Origin: Oscillospiraceae bacterium
GTDB taxonomy: Bacteria > Bacillota > Clostridia > Oscillospirales > Oscillospiraceae
NCBI GenBank assembly: GCA_022800215.1
Contig: JAAWPV010000006.1
Span: 1-48,191 of the forward strand
Reading direction: 5' to 3'
DNA length: 48,191 nt
Shown here: one piece after another, positions 22,907-31,900 of the stretch
How positions within the stretch are numbered: the stretch's first letter is position 1
Layout: each line of letters begins with the position of its first letter
Notes under the pieces: generated by a model
Database searches by the model: none
Told to the model about the DNA's origin: nothing
The model's input: the letters and a program-made list of their open reading frames with translations, nothing else
Position numbers and translations under genes: made by a program

Positions 22907-24130
22907 TCAATCCTTCGGTTTTTCCATGCTTCCCGCATACCACCCATACTGCCGGCGCTGGATGCGGTATACTCTCAATTTATGGAGCCAGGCCTTGTCA
23001 GCCGGGTACCATAAGGGGTTTACATAGGCCCCCGCCTGCTCCAGAGCCTTCATCTCCTCATGGAAGCGCTTGGGGATATAGTCGTAGGCCACCTTTTTGG
23101 GAATGGCCATCCACAGGTGGCGGTTTTGGGTGAGCACCGGTTCCGCCTGGGGTTTGTGCTCCACCCGGTCCTCCACCAGGAATTTGGCCAGGTTGTGGCC
23201 CGCCCCGGTGACATAGTAGTTGCTGCGGCCCTGACGGCAGTTGATCTCAAAGGCCTTGAATTTGCCATCCCGGGGGTCAAACTTGATGTCAAAGTTGGAA
23301 AAGCCCACAAAATGAATGTCTTCCAGGAAATTGCGGAAGGTCTCGTAAAGCGCTCCGCCAGGCTCGGTGATGATGACGGCGTGGTTGCCCACCCCGTGGC
23401 GGGTGTGCTCCTCCAAAAGGACATGGCCCAGACACATGAGCCGCACCTTGCCCGCTGCGTCCGAATAACAGGTGAGCACCCGCATATTCTCGTCTCCGCC
23501 GGGAATAAAGTCCTGAATGATCATAGAGTCCTCGTAGCCGTGGTCGTAGATCTCCTTCAAAACGGCGTTGACCTCCTCCCGGGTCTGGAGGATATACCCC
23601 TTCCGCTGGGTGTCGAAGGGGTGGTCCCAGTAGGTGGCGGATTCGGCGGGCTTCACGGCGAAGGGGCCGTCAAAGGGCAGTTCGAAATCCATCCCCATCC
23701 CCGGCTTGTAGACAAAGGTTTTGGGGTGGTCGATGCCGTATTTGTCGCAGAGGTCGTAGAACCGCTCCTTGTGGATGAGCCCCTCCATCTGCTCCAGGGG
23801 TACATACGGGGCGATGACGTTCTCCGGGTATTTGCCCAGGTTGGAGGAGATGGCGGTGAGATAGTCGTCGCCGCAGCCCAGAAGGAGGATGGTCTTATCG
23901 GGGAACTGGGCCGCCACATGGCGGGCATTTTCCAGCACCTTGTCCGGGTCGGAATTTCGCTCACTGACCCGGTAGTCGATGATGGCGCTTCCATAACAGG
24001 GGCCGGAAGGATAAAGGCCATAGGCCACCGTCTTGACGCCGTAGGCCTCGTGGAAAGCCCGGGCCATGGAATAGACGTTGATATCTGCCCCCAGAAGAAG
24101 GGGTACAAAGGGCTGATCGTTAAATTTCAT
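22907..24130 (-). CDS. ATP-grasp ligase, D-aspartate ligase (Asl)-like
   Basis: A 407-residue ATP-grasp enzyme. FVPLLLGADINVYSMARAF, MIIQDFIPGGDENMRVL, VRLMCLGHVLLEE, FSNFDIKFDPRDG and FEINCRQGRSNYYVT closely resemble the segments I remember from Enterococcus faecium Aslfm, which joins D-Asp to the Lys epsilon-amine of UDP-MurNAc-pentapeptide. Metal and ATP residues are in the DIKFDPRDG/FEINCRQGRS region. The neighbouring aspartate racemase repeats the E. faecium arrangement, and murE follows. ATG 24130 is preferred over TTG 24133; GGAGG lies ten bases ahead. A related carboxylate-amine ligase with another acceptor is possible. Confidence 0.8.
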   Translation of the reverse strand: MKFNDQPFVPLLLGADINVYSMARAFHEAYGVKTVAYGLYPSGPCYGSAIIDYRVSERNSDPDKVLENARHVAAQFPDKTILLLGCGDDYLTAISSNLGKYPENVIAPYVPLEQMEGLIHKERFYDLCDKYGIDHPKTFVYKPGMGMDFELPFDGPFAVKPAESATYWDHPFDTQRKGYILQTREEVNAVLKEIYDHGYEDSMIIQDFIPGGDENMRVLTCYSDAAGKVRLMCLGHVLLEEHTRHGVGNHAVIITEPGGALYETFRNFLEDIHFVGFSNFDIKFDPRDGKFKAFEINCRQGRSNYYVTGAGHNLAKFLVEDRVEHKPQAEPVLTQNRHLWMAIPKKVAYDYIPKRFHEEMKALEQAGAYVNPLWYPADKAWLHKLRVYRIQRRQYGWYAGSMEKPKD

Positions 24131-24170
24131 CAAGGATACGCCTCCACTGATTTTATGTTTTTACGCATTC

Positions 24171-24427
24171 ACGCCTCGCCTGCTCCCGACGCGCGGCTTC
24201 CCTCCGATTCGGGCTGGTCTCCGGGCCACACAGTGGCCCTGCGCTCGCCCTCACTTCGGTCCATCCGCGCTGCTCGCGACGGCTCGGCCGCTATCCTTTC
24301 ACGCCTCGCCTGCTCCCGACGCGCGGCTTCCCTCCGATTCGGGCTGGTCTCCGGGCCACACAGTGGCCCTGCGCTCGCCCTCACTCCGGTCCATCCGCGC
24401 TGCTCGCGACGGCTCGGCCGCTATCTT
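24171..24427. repeat. tandem pair of the dispersed repeat, 130-bp period (copies 3 and 4)
   Basis: Two nearly identical 130-bp units begin at 24171 and 24301, differing by very few bases (for example CACTTCGG against CACTCCGG). Each contains CGATTCGGGCTGGTCT, a GGGCCACACAGTGGCCC hairpin and CGCTCGCCCTCAC. The second unit ends at the relA stop codon. The block fills the gap to the ATP-grasp gene. Confidence 0.88.
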
Positions 24428-26665
24428 TTATCCTACGCTGCGTTTTACCTGATACACGCTCTGGATCTGACCCAGCTTGTTGATGACGTTGGTGAGCTCC
24501 GCCTTGTCCTTCACCTCGGTGGTGATGGTGACGACCGCATAGCCGTCGGGCTGGGAGCGGGCAGCCAGGCTTGTTACCTTCACCTTGGCCGCCGACAGCA
24601 CCATGGCCACGTCCAGAGTAAGGCCGTCCCGGTCCTTGGCAGAGATTTCCAGGGAAGTAGTATAGCCGGGCAGGTCACCCTCCACCCAGTCCACCTTTAC
24701 CCAGCGGCCCGCCTCCTCCGGCTTTTTGGGGTCGGGATGGGCGTTGGGGCAGTCGGAGCGGTGGACGGACACCCCGAAGCCCCGGGTGATGAAGCCCACC
24801 ACCGGGTCCCCGGGCACGGGAGTGCAGCACTTGGCGAATTTCACCAGGCAGTTGTCCAGCCCCTCCACCACGATACCGGACTGGGAGTGGCGGGGGGCCT
24901 TGGCGGCTGTGACCGTGTTGGCGGCGGAGGAGGGCATGATGACCTCCTCACCGGCGCCGGCGGCCAGTTTTTCGGCGGCGGCTTTGTCGGCGGCCGACTT
25001 GTCCAGCCTCGTCAGCTCCTCCTTCAGCCGGGACACCGTCTTCACCGCTGAAGCGCCGCCGTAGCCGATGGCGTTGTAAAGCTCATCCAGGGAGCCGTAG
25101 CGGCTCTTTTTCAGCAGGATGTTCAACGCCGTTTCCTCGGTAGCCTGGGCCAGGGTAAGGCCCTGGTGCTTCAGCTCCGATTCAAAGGCGGCGCGGCCGG
25201 TGGCAATGTTCTCCTCCCGGCGCTCCTTCTTGAACCACTGGCGTATCTTGTTCCGGGCCTCGTTGGATTTACACAGCTTCAGCCAGTCCCGGCTGGGGCC
25301 GTGGGTGGTCTTGGAGGTGATGACCTCTACGATATCGCCGCTTTTCAGCTCGGTGTCGAAGGGCACGATGCGGCCGTTCACCTTGGCCCCCGTCATCTTG
25401 TTGCCTACGGCGGAGTGGATGGAATAGGCAAAGTCGATGGGGGTGGCCCCAGCGGGGAGGCTCTTCACGTCCCCCTGGGGGGTGAAGACAAATACCTCGT
25501 CGGCGAAAAGATCCACCTTCAATGTGCTGATAAACTCGTCCGGGTCGGTGTCCTGCTGGTTTTCCAGCAGCTTCCGGACCCACTCAAAGGCCTCCTCGGA
25601 GCCCAGATTGGCGTTTGCCATGCCCTGCTTGTACTTCCAGTGGGCGGCGATGCCGTATTCGGCGGTGTTATGCATCTCCTGGGTGCGGATCTGGACCTCG
25701 AAGGGCACCCCCTCCTGGCCGATGACGGTGGTGTGGAGGGACTGGTAGCCGTTGGGCTTGGGGGTGGAGATATAGTCCTTGAACCGGCCCAGCACCGGGT
25801 TATACATATCGTGGATGGCCCCCAGCACATAGTAGCAGGTGGGCAGGTCGGAGACGATGACCCGGAAGGCGTAGAGGTCAAAGATCTCATCCAGGGTCTT
25901 GTTCTGGGTGTACATCTTCCGGTAGATGGAGTAGATGTGCTTCACCCGGCCGTAGACCTCCGCCTGGATGCCCTCCTCCCGAAGCCTTCCCTGGAGTTTG
26001 TCCTGGATGCTGCTCATGAACTCCTCGTGGGTGGAGGACCGGGCGGAGAGCTCATCGGCGATCTCCCGGTAGCCCACAGGGTCCAGGTATTGGAGGGAGG
26101 TGTCCTCCAGCTCCCATTTGATTCGCTGCATACCAAGGCGGTGGGCGATGGGGGCGTAGATCTCCATGGTCTCCCGGGACTTCTCCCGCTGCTTCTGGGG
26201 GGACTGGTACTCCATGGTGCGCATGTTGTGGAGCCGGTCGCAGATTTTAATGAGGATCACCCGAATGTCCCGGCTCATGGCCATGAACATTTTTCGCAGG
26301 TTCTCCATCTGCTCCTCCTCTTTGGAGGTGTACTGGACCCGCGTCAGCTTGGTGACCCCATCCACCAGCTCAGCCACCGTGGGACCAAACTGCTGGCTCA
26401 GCTCCTCACGGGTGGCGCCGGTGTCCTCAATGACATCGTGGAGCAAAGCGGCGATGATGGAGTCGGGATCCAGCTCCATCTCGGCCACAATATCCGCCAC
26501 CGCCAGCGGGTGGATGATATAGGGCTCGCCGCTTTTCCGCTTCTGGCCATCATGGGCTTTGTCCGCAAAGGTGAAAGCGTCCAGAAGCCGCTGGGTATCC
26601 AAATTGGGATTGTAGCCCAGGATCTTTTTCTCCAGGGCCAGATATTGTTCCATAATGGCGTCCAT
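24428..26665 (-). CDS. relA: bifunctional (p)ppGpp synthetase/hydrolase, RelA/SpoT family
   Basis: A long RSH protein of 745 residues that makes and degrades the stringent alarmone. In order: HD hydrolase domain (HDGQKRKSGEPYIIHPLAVA ... ALLHDVIEDTGAT, about 36-85), synthetase domain (about 230-340, with PNGYQSLHTTVIG), TGS domain (VFVFTPQGDVKSLPAGATPIDFAYSIHS, about 395-455), a zinc-finger-like part (KFAKCCTPVPGDPVVGFITRG), and a C-terminal ACT domain. Hydrolase and synthetase motifs both look intact, so it should be bifunctional. It starts 17 bases after recJ, with GGAGGAG ahead of the ATG. Confidence 0.95.
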   Translation of the reverse strand: MDAIMEQYLALEKKILGYNPNLDTQRLLDAFTFADKAHDGQKRKSGEPYIIHPLAVADIVAEMELDPDSIIAALLHDVIEDTGATREELSQQFGPTVAELVDGVTKLTRVQYTSKEEEQMENLRKMFMAMSRDIRVILIKICDRLHNMRTMEYQSPQKQREKSRETMEIYAPIAHRLGMQRIKWELEDTSLQYLDPVGYREIADELSARSSTHEEFMSSIQDKLQGRLREEGIQAEVYGRVKHIYSIYRKMYTQNKTLDEIFDLYAFRVIVSDLPTCYYVLGAIHDMYNPVLGRFKDYISTPKPNGYQSLHTTVIGQEGVPFEVQIRTQEMHNTAEYGIAAHWKYKQGMANANLGSEEAFEWVRKLLENQQDTDPDEFISTLKVDLFADEVFVFTPQGDVKSLPAGATPIDFAYSIHSAVGNKMTGAKVNGRIVPFDTELKSGDIVEVITSKTTHGPSRDWLKLCKSNEARNKIRQWFKKERREENIATGRAAFESELKHQGLTLAQATEETALNILLKKSRYGSLDELYNAIGYGGASAVKTVSRLKEELTRLDKSAADKAAAEKLAAGAGEEVIMPSSAANTVTAAKAPRHSQSGIVVEGLDNCLVKFAKCCTPVPGDPVVGFITRGFGVSVHRSDCPNAHPDPKKPEEAGRWVKVDWVEGDLPGYTTSLEISAKDRDGLTLDVAMVLSAAKVKVTSLAARSQPDGYAVVTITTEVKDKAELTNVINKLGQIQSVYQVKRSVG

Positions 26666-26682
26666 TCGCTCTCCTCCTCTCC

Positions 26683-28746
26683 TTATCCCTCCGCCAGCGT
26701 GTGGAGTTTTTTCATCATTTCGGCACTTTCCAGATCCACTTTGCCCTGAGGCTCCAACACCCGGATCCGCAGATGGTCGGCCGTCTGCTCCATCTGGATA
26801 AGTCCCCGGTCATGGAGAACTGCAAGGCACACCTGGGTCTTCATGAACTCTTCCCGGCGGCCGGTGGCCCGGGCCACGTTCCGGGCCAGACGCTGGGCAG
26901 TCTCCTCGATACAGCCTTCCTCCCGGCGGGAGGCGAGGTACCGCCACAGGTGGGCAAACTCCTGCCGGGTGGGTAAAAGGGCCGCCGCTTCCGCCGGGGT
27001 GAGGGGGCCATCCGCCATAAGGCGGCGGAACAGCTCTTCTTCGCACTGGGCCCGGGTCCGGGCGGGGCGCATGTCGCAAAGTTGGAGCTGGACGGTGCAC
27101 CAGCCCCGGTATTCGTTGATCTGGGGACAAAAGCATACATCCGCCCGTTGGCCGTCCGCTACCCCGAACTCCTCCGGGGTAGCGGAGAAGAAGATGGCGT
27201 CCAGATTTCTGCCTGTGGTGTTCAGCTTCATTTTCATATGCTTCCCATTTCCCACCTGGCTCAGTCCCACCAAGGCGCACCGATCCAGCCGGAACACGGG
27301 CTTGGGGTTGCCGGGGCCATAGGGCTCCAGCAGGGAGAGGGTCTCCACCTCGCTCTGGGTGAGAAGGCCGGGGTCAGAAAGGACGCAGTCTACGGTCAAT
27401 GCTGCGGCGGCAGGCTGCTTTTCCCGCGCTTTTCGGGTCAGGGTATTGACCCGGGAGCGAAAGGCGGGGATGTTTTCCTCCAGAACGGTGAAGCCGGCTG
27501 CCAGTTCGTGGCCGCCGTAGGTTTCCAGAAGGTCGCCGCAGCCCTCCAGCAGAGAAAAAAGATTTACCCCTGCCTGGCTCCGGCAGGAGCCCTTACCCCG
27601 GCCATCCTGAATACAGACCATGAAGACGGGGACGGCGTACTTTTCCGCCAGCCGGGAGGCCACGATGCCCACCACCCCCTGGTGCCAGGTGTCTCCCGCC
27701 AATACCAGGGCGTCCCGTTCTCCGGCGGGCAGAGCGTCCACAAGAAGGTCGCACTGAGAGAAAATATCCCCCTCCAGCTCCTGCCGCTCCCGGTTGAGAC
27801 TGCAAAGCTCCCTGGCCAGTGCCTCCCCCCGGGCGGGGTCCTCAGTGAGAAGAAGCTCCAAAGCGACCTGGGAACAGCCCATGCGGCCCGCGGCGTTGAT
27901 GCGGGGAGCCAGGGTGTAGCCCACCGAGGTGGAGGAGAGAGCCTTGCCTTCCCCACCTGCCTCCCGGATGAGGGCCTTCAGGCCGGGCCGGCCGGTGTTG
28001 GGCAGGACCTCCAGCCCCCGGCGGACAATGGCCCGGTTTTCATCGGTGAGCTCCATCACGTCAGCCACGGTGCCCATGGCGGCCAGATCGGCGTAACGGG
28101 TAAGAAGCTCCTGCTCCCGGTCACGGCCCGCCAGAGCCATGCAAAGCTTCAGGGCTACCCCAACCCCCGCCAGGTGCTTGAAGGGGTAAGGACAGTCGGG
28201 ACGGTGGGGATCCACCACGGCCACAGCGTCGGGAAGGACATCTTTGCATTCATGGTGGTCGGTGATGATAACGGAAAGGCCCAGAGACCGGGCATAGTCG
28301 GCCTCCTCCACGGCGGTGATGCCGCAGTCCACGGTGACCACCACCGCGGCGCCCTCCTCTGCCAGCTTCTCCACCGCGCTCTGATTCAGGCCGTAGCCCT
28401 CCTCCAGGCGGTTGGGGATGTAGGGGATAACAAGGGCACCCTCCTCCCGGAGGAAGTGGGTGAGCAGGGTGGTGGCGGTAATGCCGTCCACATCGTAGTC
28501 GCCGTAGACGGCAATGGTCTCCCCGGCTGCCAGAGCGGCACGGAGCCGCTCCGCCGCCTTGTCCATGTCCTTCATCTCCATGGGATCATGGAGGGTGGGT
28601 TCCTCATAGAGGAAGCGGTGGGCTTCCTGGGGATCGGTAAAGCCCCGGGCCCCCAGCACTTTGGCGCAGAGGGCCGGGATGCCTGCCGCTAAAAGGGCAT
28701 CCTCTCCCACTGCTGGGGGGCGTTCATTCCATTGTCTGAATTTCAT
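26683..28746 (-). CDS. recJ: single-stranded-DNA exonuclease RecJ
   Basis: RecJ degrades single-stranded DNA 5' to 3' in recombination and mismatch repair. The 687-residue protein has the DHH-family motifs VYGDYDVDGITAT (near 83), VTVDCGIT, IITDHHECKD (DHH) and VDPHRPDCPYPFKHLAGVGVALKL, and the DHHA1 GGHELAAGFTV. A further helical tail of roughly 110 residues (from TRAQCEEELFRRLMADGPLTPAE) is the extension seen in Gram-positive RecJ. ATG 28746 has GAAGGAG a few bases ahead; the longer frame upstream runs through a repeat. It is transcribed with relA. Confidence 0.94.
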   Translation of the reverse strand: MKFRQWNERPPAVGEDALLAAGIPALCAKVLGARGFTDPQEAHRFLYEEPTLHDPMEMKDMDKAAERLRAALAAGETIAVYGDYDVDGITATTLLTHFLREEGALVIPYIPNRLEEGYGLNQSAVEKLAEEGAAVVVTVDCGITAVEEADYARSLGLSVIITDHHECKDVLPDAVAVVDPHRPDCPYPFKHLAGVGVALKLCMALAGRDREQELLTRYADLAAMGTVADVMELTDENRAIVRRGLEVLPNTGRPGLKALIREAGGEGKALSSTSVGYTLAPRINAAGRMGCSQVALELLLTEDPARGEALARELCSLNRERQELEGDIFSQCDLLVDALPAGERDALVLAGDTWHQGVVGIVASRLAEKYAVPVFMVCIQDGRGKGSCRSQAGVNLFSLLEGCGDLLETYGGHELAAGFTVLEENIPAFRSRVNTLTRKAREKQPAAAALTVDCVLSDPGLLTQSEVETLSLLEPYGPGNPKPVFRLDRCALVGLSQVGNGKHMKMKLNTTGRNLDAIFFSATPEEFGVADGQRADVCFCPQINEYRGWCTVQLQLCDMRPARTRAQCEEELFRRLMADGPLTPAEAAALLPTRQEFAHLWRYLASRREEGCIEETAQRLARNVARATGRREEFMKTQVCLAVLHDRGLIQMEQTADHLRIRVLEPQGKVDLESAEMMKKLHTLAEG

Positions 28747-28783
28747 TGCTCCTTCGCGCTCCAAATCATACAAATTTAGAATT

Positions 28784-28812
28784 ATTATACCAAATTCAGC
28801 AGAAAGAATCAA
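28784..28812 (-). promoter_or_regulatory. recJ-relA promoter
   Basis: Minus strand TTGATT (28807-28812), 17 bp, TATAAT (28784-28789). Confidence 0.72.
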
Positions 28813-28824
28813 GAAGCGCGGAAA

Positions 28825-28946
28825 AGCAGTGTGTGAAGGAGCCTGGACCAGAGTAAGGGCGAGCGGAGGGCCGCTTAGCGGCCCGCAGACCAGCCCGAAT
28901 CGTCGGGAAGGCGACTGAACGGTCACACTGCTTTGCAGCGTGACAG
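28825..28946. repeat. dispersed ~110-bp palindromic repeat, copy 5 (inverted)
   Basis: In reverse orientation it carries GGACCAGAGTAAGGGCGAGC, a GGGCCGCTTAGCGGCCC hairpin and AGACCAGCCCGAATCG. Ends AGCAGTGTG and CACACTGCT are inverted, giving an outer stem. It lies between the recJ promoter and the ybaK stop. Confidence 0.72.
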
Positions 28947-28947
28947 C

Positions 28948-29424
28948 CTATTTGCTCACCATAGCGAATTTGGCCCCCACGAAAGCGGCGAGATCAGCGG
29001 GGGAAAGGGTCACCTGGCAGCCCACCTTTCCGGCGGAGCAGGTCATCTGGGGCAGGGTCTCCGCCGAGGCGTCTATAATAGTGGGAAAGCGCTTTTTCAT
29101 ACCGATGGGGGAGCAGCCCCCGTGGATGTAGCCGGTAAGAGGGAGAAGCTGGGCCTGCTTCAGCATCTCGATGGACTTTTCCCCCGCCGCCTTGGCGGCG
29201 GCCTTCAGGTCCAGTTCCCGCCCAGCCGGCACCACGAAGACGTGGTTTTTCTTGGACGCGCCTACGGTGACCAGGGTCTTGAAGCAGCTTTCGGGGGAGA
29301 CCCCCACCCGCTCCGCCGCCGTGACGGCGTCCAGCACCCCGTCGGTGGTATCGTACCAGTGGGGGGTGTAGGAGATCTTTTTCTGGTCCAGAAGGCGCAT
29401 GACGTTGGTTTTTTCTTCCGTCAT
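28948..29424 (-). CDS. ybaK: Cys-tRNA(Pro)/Cys-tRNA(Cys) deacylase YbaK
   Basis: A 158-residue editing enzyme that hydrolyses Cys mis-attached to tRNA(Pro) by prolyl-tRNA synthetase. The family length and core are right: ERVGVSPESCFKTLVTVG contains the catalytic Lys (FKTLV), and VVPAGRELDLKAAAKAAG and GYIHGGCSPIGMKKRFP are the conserved central and late motifs. AAAGGAG precedes ATG 29424; the longer frame to 29502 overlaps the promoter. It ends right beside a dispersed repeat. Confidence 0.94.
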   Translation of the reverse strand: MTEEKTNVMRLLDQKKISYTPHWYDTTDGVLDAVTAAERVGVSPESCFKTLVTVGASKKNHVFVVPAGRELDLKAAAKAAGEKSIEMLKQAQLLPLTGYIHGGCSPIGMKKRFPTIIDASAETLPQMTCSAGKVGCQVTLSPADLAAFVGAKFAMVSK

Positions 29425-29470
29425 AGTGGAAACTCCTTTGAAGTTGTGGTATGATGAAACATGCTGAATC

Positions 29471-29499
29471 ATTATAATCCCCAAAAGGAGGAAATACAA
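29471..29499 (-). promoter_or_regulatory. ybaK promoter, overlapping the M42 peptidase ribosome site
   Basis: Minus strand TTGTAT (29494-29499), 17 bp, TATAAT (29471-29476). It spans the ribosome site of the divergent peptidase gene at 29502. Confidence 0.5.
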
Positions 29500-29501
29500 C
29501 A

Positions 29502-30545
29502 ATGAAATGGGATCTGACGTCCTACAAGGACACAGTCATGGAATATGCCAAGGCGCTGCTGGGGCAGGACAGCCCCAGCGGCTTCACCCGCCGGGCGGTG
29601 GAGAAGGCCGACGAGATCGCCCGGGGGTTGGGCTATGAGACGGAGATCGGCAACAAGGGGAACCTGACCATCTTTGTTCCCGGTAAGGACCACAGCAAGA
29701 AGCTGGGCCTCTGCGCCCATGTGGACACCCTGGGGCTCATGGTCCGCTCGGTCACCGGGGAGGGGCGGCTTCTGGTGACCCGGATCGGCGGGCCTTTGAT
29801 GCCCACTCTGGACGGAGAATACTGCCGCATCTACACCCGGGACGGCAAGGTCTACACCGGCACCATCCTGTCCCTGTCCCCCGCCGCCCATGTGGAGGAC
29901 GACGCTTCCACCCGGCCCCGGGACGAGAAGAATATGGCGGTGCGCATCGACGAGATCGTCCACTCAAAGGAGGACGTGGAAAAGCTGGGCATCCAGGTGG
30001 GAGACTATGTGTGCTATGACCCCAAGACGGAGGTGACCCCCTCCGGGTTTTTGAAGTCCCGGTTCCTGGACGATAAGGCCAGCGCCGCCTGCCTGCTTGC
30101 CGCCCTCAAATACATGAAGGACAAGGGCATCCAGCCCCGGCACGACGCGGAATTCGTTCTCACCGTCTACGAGGAGGTGGGCCACGGCGGCGCCACCTTC
30201 GCCCAGGACCTCTTTGAGCTTTTGGCGGTGGATATGGGCTGCATCGGCGCCGAGCTCACCTGCACCGAGGAGCAGGTGTCCATCTGCGCCAAGGATTCGG
30301 CGGGGCCCTACGACTACGAGCTTACCTCCCGGCTCATGGCCATGGCCAAGGAGAGCGGGGTGGACTTCGCCGTAGACGTGTACCCTCACTATTCCTCTGA
30401 CGCCACCGTGGCCCTGCGTACCGGCCATGATGTGAAGGCCGCCCTCATCGGTCCCGGGGTCCACGCCTCCCACGGCATGGAGCGGACCCACTGGCTGGGA
30501 CTAAAGGCTACGCTGGAGCTTATGGGGCTCTATCTGGAGGGGTAA
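29502..30545 (+). CDS. M42-family metallopeptidase (glutamyl aminopeptidase-like)
   Basis: A 347-residue cytosolic dinuclear aminopeptidase. The metal and catalytic residues stand in order: His/Asp in CAHVDTLG (about 70), Asp in RFLDDKASA (about 187), Glu-Glu in YEEVGHGG (about 224), Asp in SSDAT, and the last His in GVHASHGMERTHW. The middle of the sequence contains the M42 PDZ-like insert (IGGPLMPTLDGEYCRIYTRDGKVYTGTI). Members trim N-terminal residues from peptides and form large tetrahedral dodecamers. AAAAGGAGG precedes the ATG. Confidence 0.92.
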   Translation: MKWDLTSYKDTVMEYAKALLGQDSPSGFTRRAVEKADEIARGLGYETEIGNKGNLTIFVPGKDHSKKLGLCAHVDTLGLMVRSVTGEGRLLVTRIGGPLMPTLDGEYCRIYTRDGKVYTGTILSLSPAAHVEDDASTRPRDEKNMAVRIDEIVHSKEDVEKLGIQVGDYVCYDPKTEVTPSGFLKSRFLDDKASAACLLAALKYMKDKGIQPRHDAEFVLTVYEEVGHGGATFAQDLFELLAVDMGCIGAELTCTEEQVSICAKDSAGPYDYELTSRLMAMAKESGVDFAVDVYPHYSSDATVALRTGHDVKAALIGPGVHASHGMERTHWLGLKATLELMGLYLEG

Positions 30546-30560
30546 AATTCATCGACTTTC

Positions 30561-30605
30561 AAAAACAAGCAGTATTTTCCAAGCCGGAAAATACTGCTTG
30601 TTTTT
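30561..30605. terminator. bidirectional terminator
   Basis: A 20-bp perfect stem (30561-30580/30586-30605), AAAAA at one end and TTTTT at the other, between two convergent genes. Confidence 0.9.
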
Positions 30606-30628
30606 ATTGCGTGGGGCACGGGGAAGGC

Positions 30629-31900
30629 TTACTTTTCCTCCTCTTCCTCCGGGGTGATTAGGATCCGGGCCTCGGTGACCCGGCGGTCCTCCACCGAAAG
30701 GACGGTGACGGTGAGCCGGTCATAGGTGAAGCTGTCCCCCGCCTCAGGGAACCGGTCCAGCATCTCGGTGATCCAGCCGCTGAGGGTGTTGTACTCGCTT
30801 TCAAACTCGCGGGGCTCGTAGTCCAGAAGGTCAAAAACATCGTAGATGTTCATGTCGCCGTCGAAGAGGAACTCGTTTTCCGACATCTCGGTGTAGTCGG
30901 GCTCCTCGTCCTCGTCGGTCTCGTCAAAGATGTCGCCCACCAGCTCCTCCAGAATGTCCTCCATGGTGACGATGCCGGCGGTGCCGCCGTAGGCGTCCAG
31001 CACTACGGCCATGTTCCGGCCCTCGTCCCGCATCTCCTTGAGAAGGTCGGAGATGTTTTTGGTCATGTGGACGAATTTGGGCTCTGCCATCAGCTCCCGG
31101 AGATTTACCCCCGGAAGGCCCTCCGGCTCCAGAGCCTTTTTCAGGATGTCGCTGATGTTGACGATGCCTACGATGTGATCCACGCTCTCCTCATAGACGG
31201 GGATGCGGGTATAGTGGGTCACGTCCTCCTCCGAGAAAAGCTCCTCCAGGCTGTCGTCCACGTCCACCGCCAGAAGGTCCACCCGGGGGGTCATGATCTC
31301 GTGGGCGGTGATGTCGGCAAACTCGATGGCCGACTTGATGAGCTCGCCCTCCGATTCAGTGATGACCCCCTCGTCCTGAATGGATTCCACCACCATCACC
31401 AGTTCCTCGTCGGTCATGGTAGGTTCGGCCTCTTCCGGGGTCCAGAGAGGGGACAAAAGGCCCACCAGCTTGCTCACCAGCCACACCACCGGTTTGAAGA
31501 GGGTGATGAAGAACTGGAGGGGGCCGCTGTAGGTAAGTACCAGCTGGTTGCAGTGGTCGGCGGCCAGAATCTTGGGCACGATCTCCCCGCAGATGAGAAG
31601 CAGCAGGGTGGTGATAAGCTCGGCGTAGCGCTGGCCCACGGCGCCCATGGCATCCACCAACAGTACAGTGATGACAGACGTTGTCGCGATATTCACCAGG
31701 TTGTTGCCCACCAGCACGGTGGACAGGACCTGGGTGTAGCTCTCCTCGATGCGCTGGGCCCGGATGGCCCGCTTGTCCCCAGACTCCGCCTTGGAGCGGA
31801 GCTTGTGGGGGCTGGCGGAGTTGAGAACGATCTCCGCCGAGGAGAAGAAGGCGGAGCCTAAGACCAGCACCACCACGGCAGCGATGAGCAGAGAGTTCAT
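30629..31900 (-). CDS. CNNM/CorC-family membrane protein (hemolysin-like)
   Basis: A 423-residue protein with a membrane DUF21/CNNM domain (about residues 1-175, FFSSAEIVLNSASPHKLRSKAESG at its start), two CBS domains (about 190-315, HEIMTPRVDLLAVDVDDS to GGTAGIVTMEDILEELVGDIFDE) and a C-terminal CorC/HlyC domain (about 330-415, DGDMNIYDVFDLL...TYDRLTVTVLSVEDRRV). Relatives take part in Mg2+ or Co2+ efflux. Its start overlaps the stop of the upstream paralogue (ATGA), so the two are coupled and may form a heteromer. Confidence 0.9.
   Translation of the reverse strand: MNSLLIAAVVVLVLGSAFFSSAEIVLNSASPHKLRSKAESGDKRAIRAQRIEESYTQVLSTVLVGNNLVNIATTSVITVLLVDAMGAVGQRYAELITTLLLLICGEIVPKILAADHCNQLVLTYSGPLQFFITLFKPVVWLVSKLVGLLSPLWTPEEAEPTMTDEELVMVVESIQDEGVITESEGELIKSAIEFADITAHEIMTPRVDLLAVDVDDSLEELFSEEDVTHYTRIPVYEESVDHIVGIVNISDILKKALEPEGLPGVNLRELMAEPKFVHMTKNISDLLKEMRDEGRNMAVVLDAYGGTAGIVTMEDILEELVGDIFDETDEDEEPDYTEMSENEFLFDGDMNIYDVFDLLDYEPREFESEYNTLSGWITEMLDRFPEAGDSFTYDRLTVTVLSVEDRRVTEARILITPEEEEEK

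Noticed and set aside
23060-25051. A 663-codon open frame opposite the ATP-grasp gene, repeats and relA
   Set aside because: It runs through three unrelated units including the tandem repeat; this is a by-product of codon bias on the other strand.
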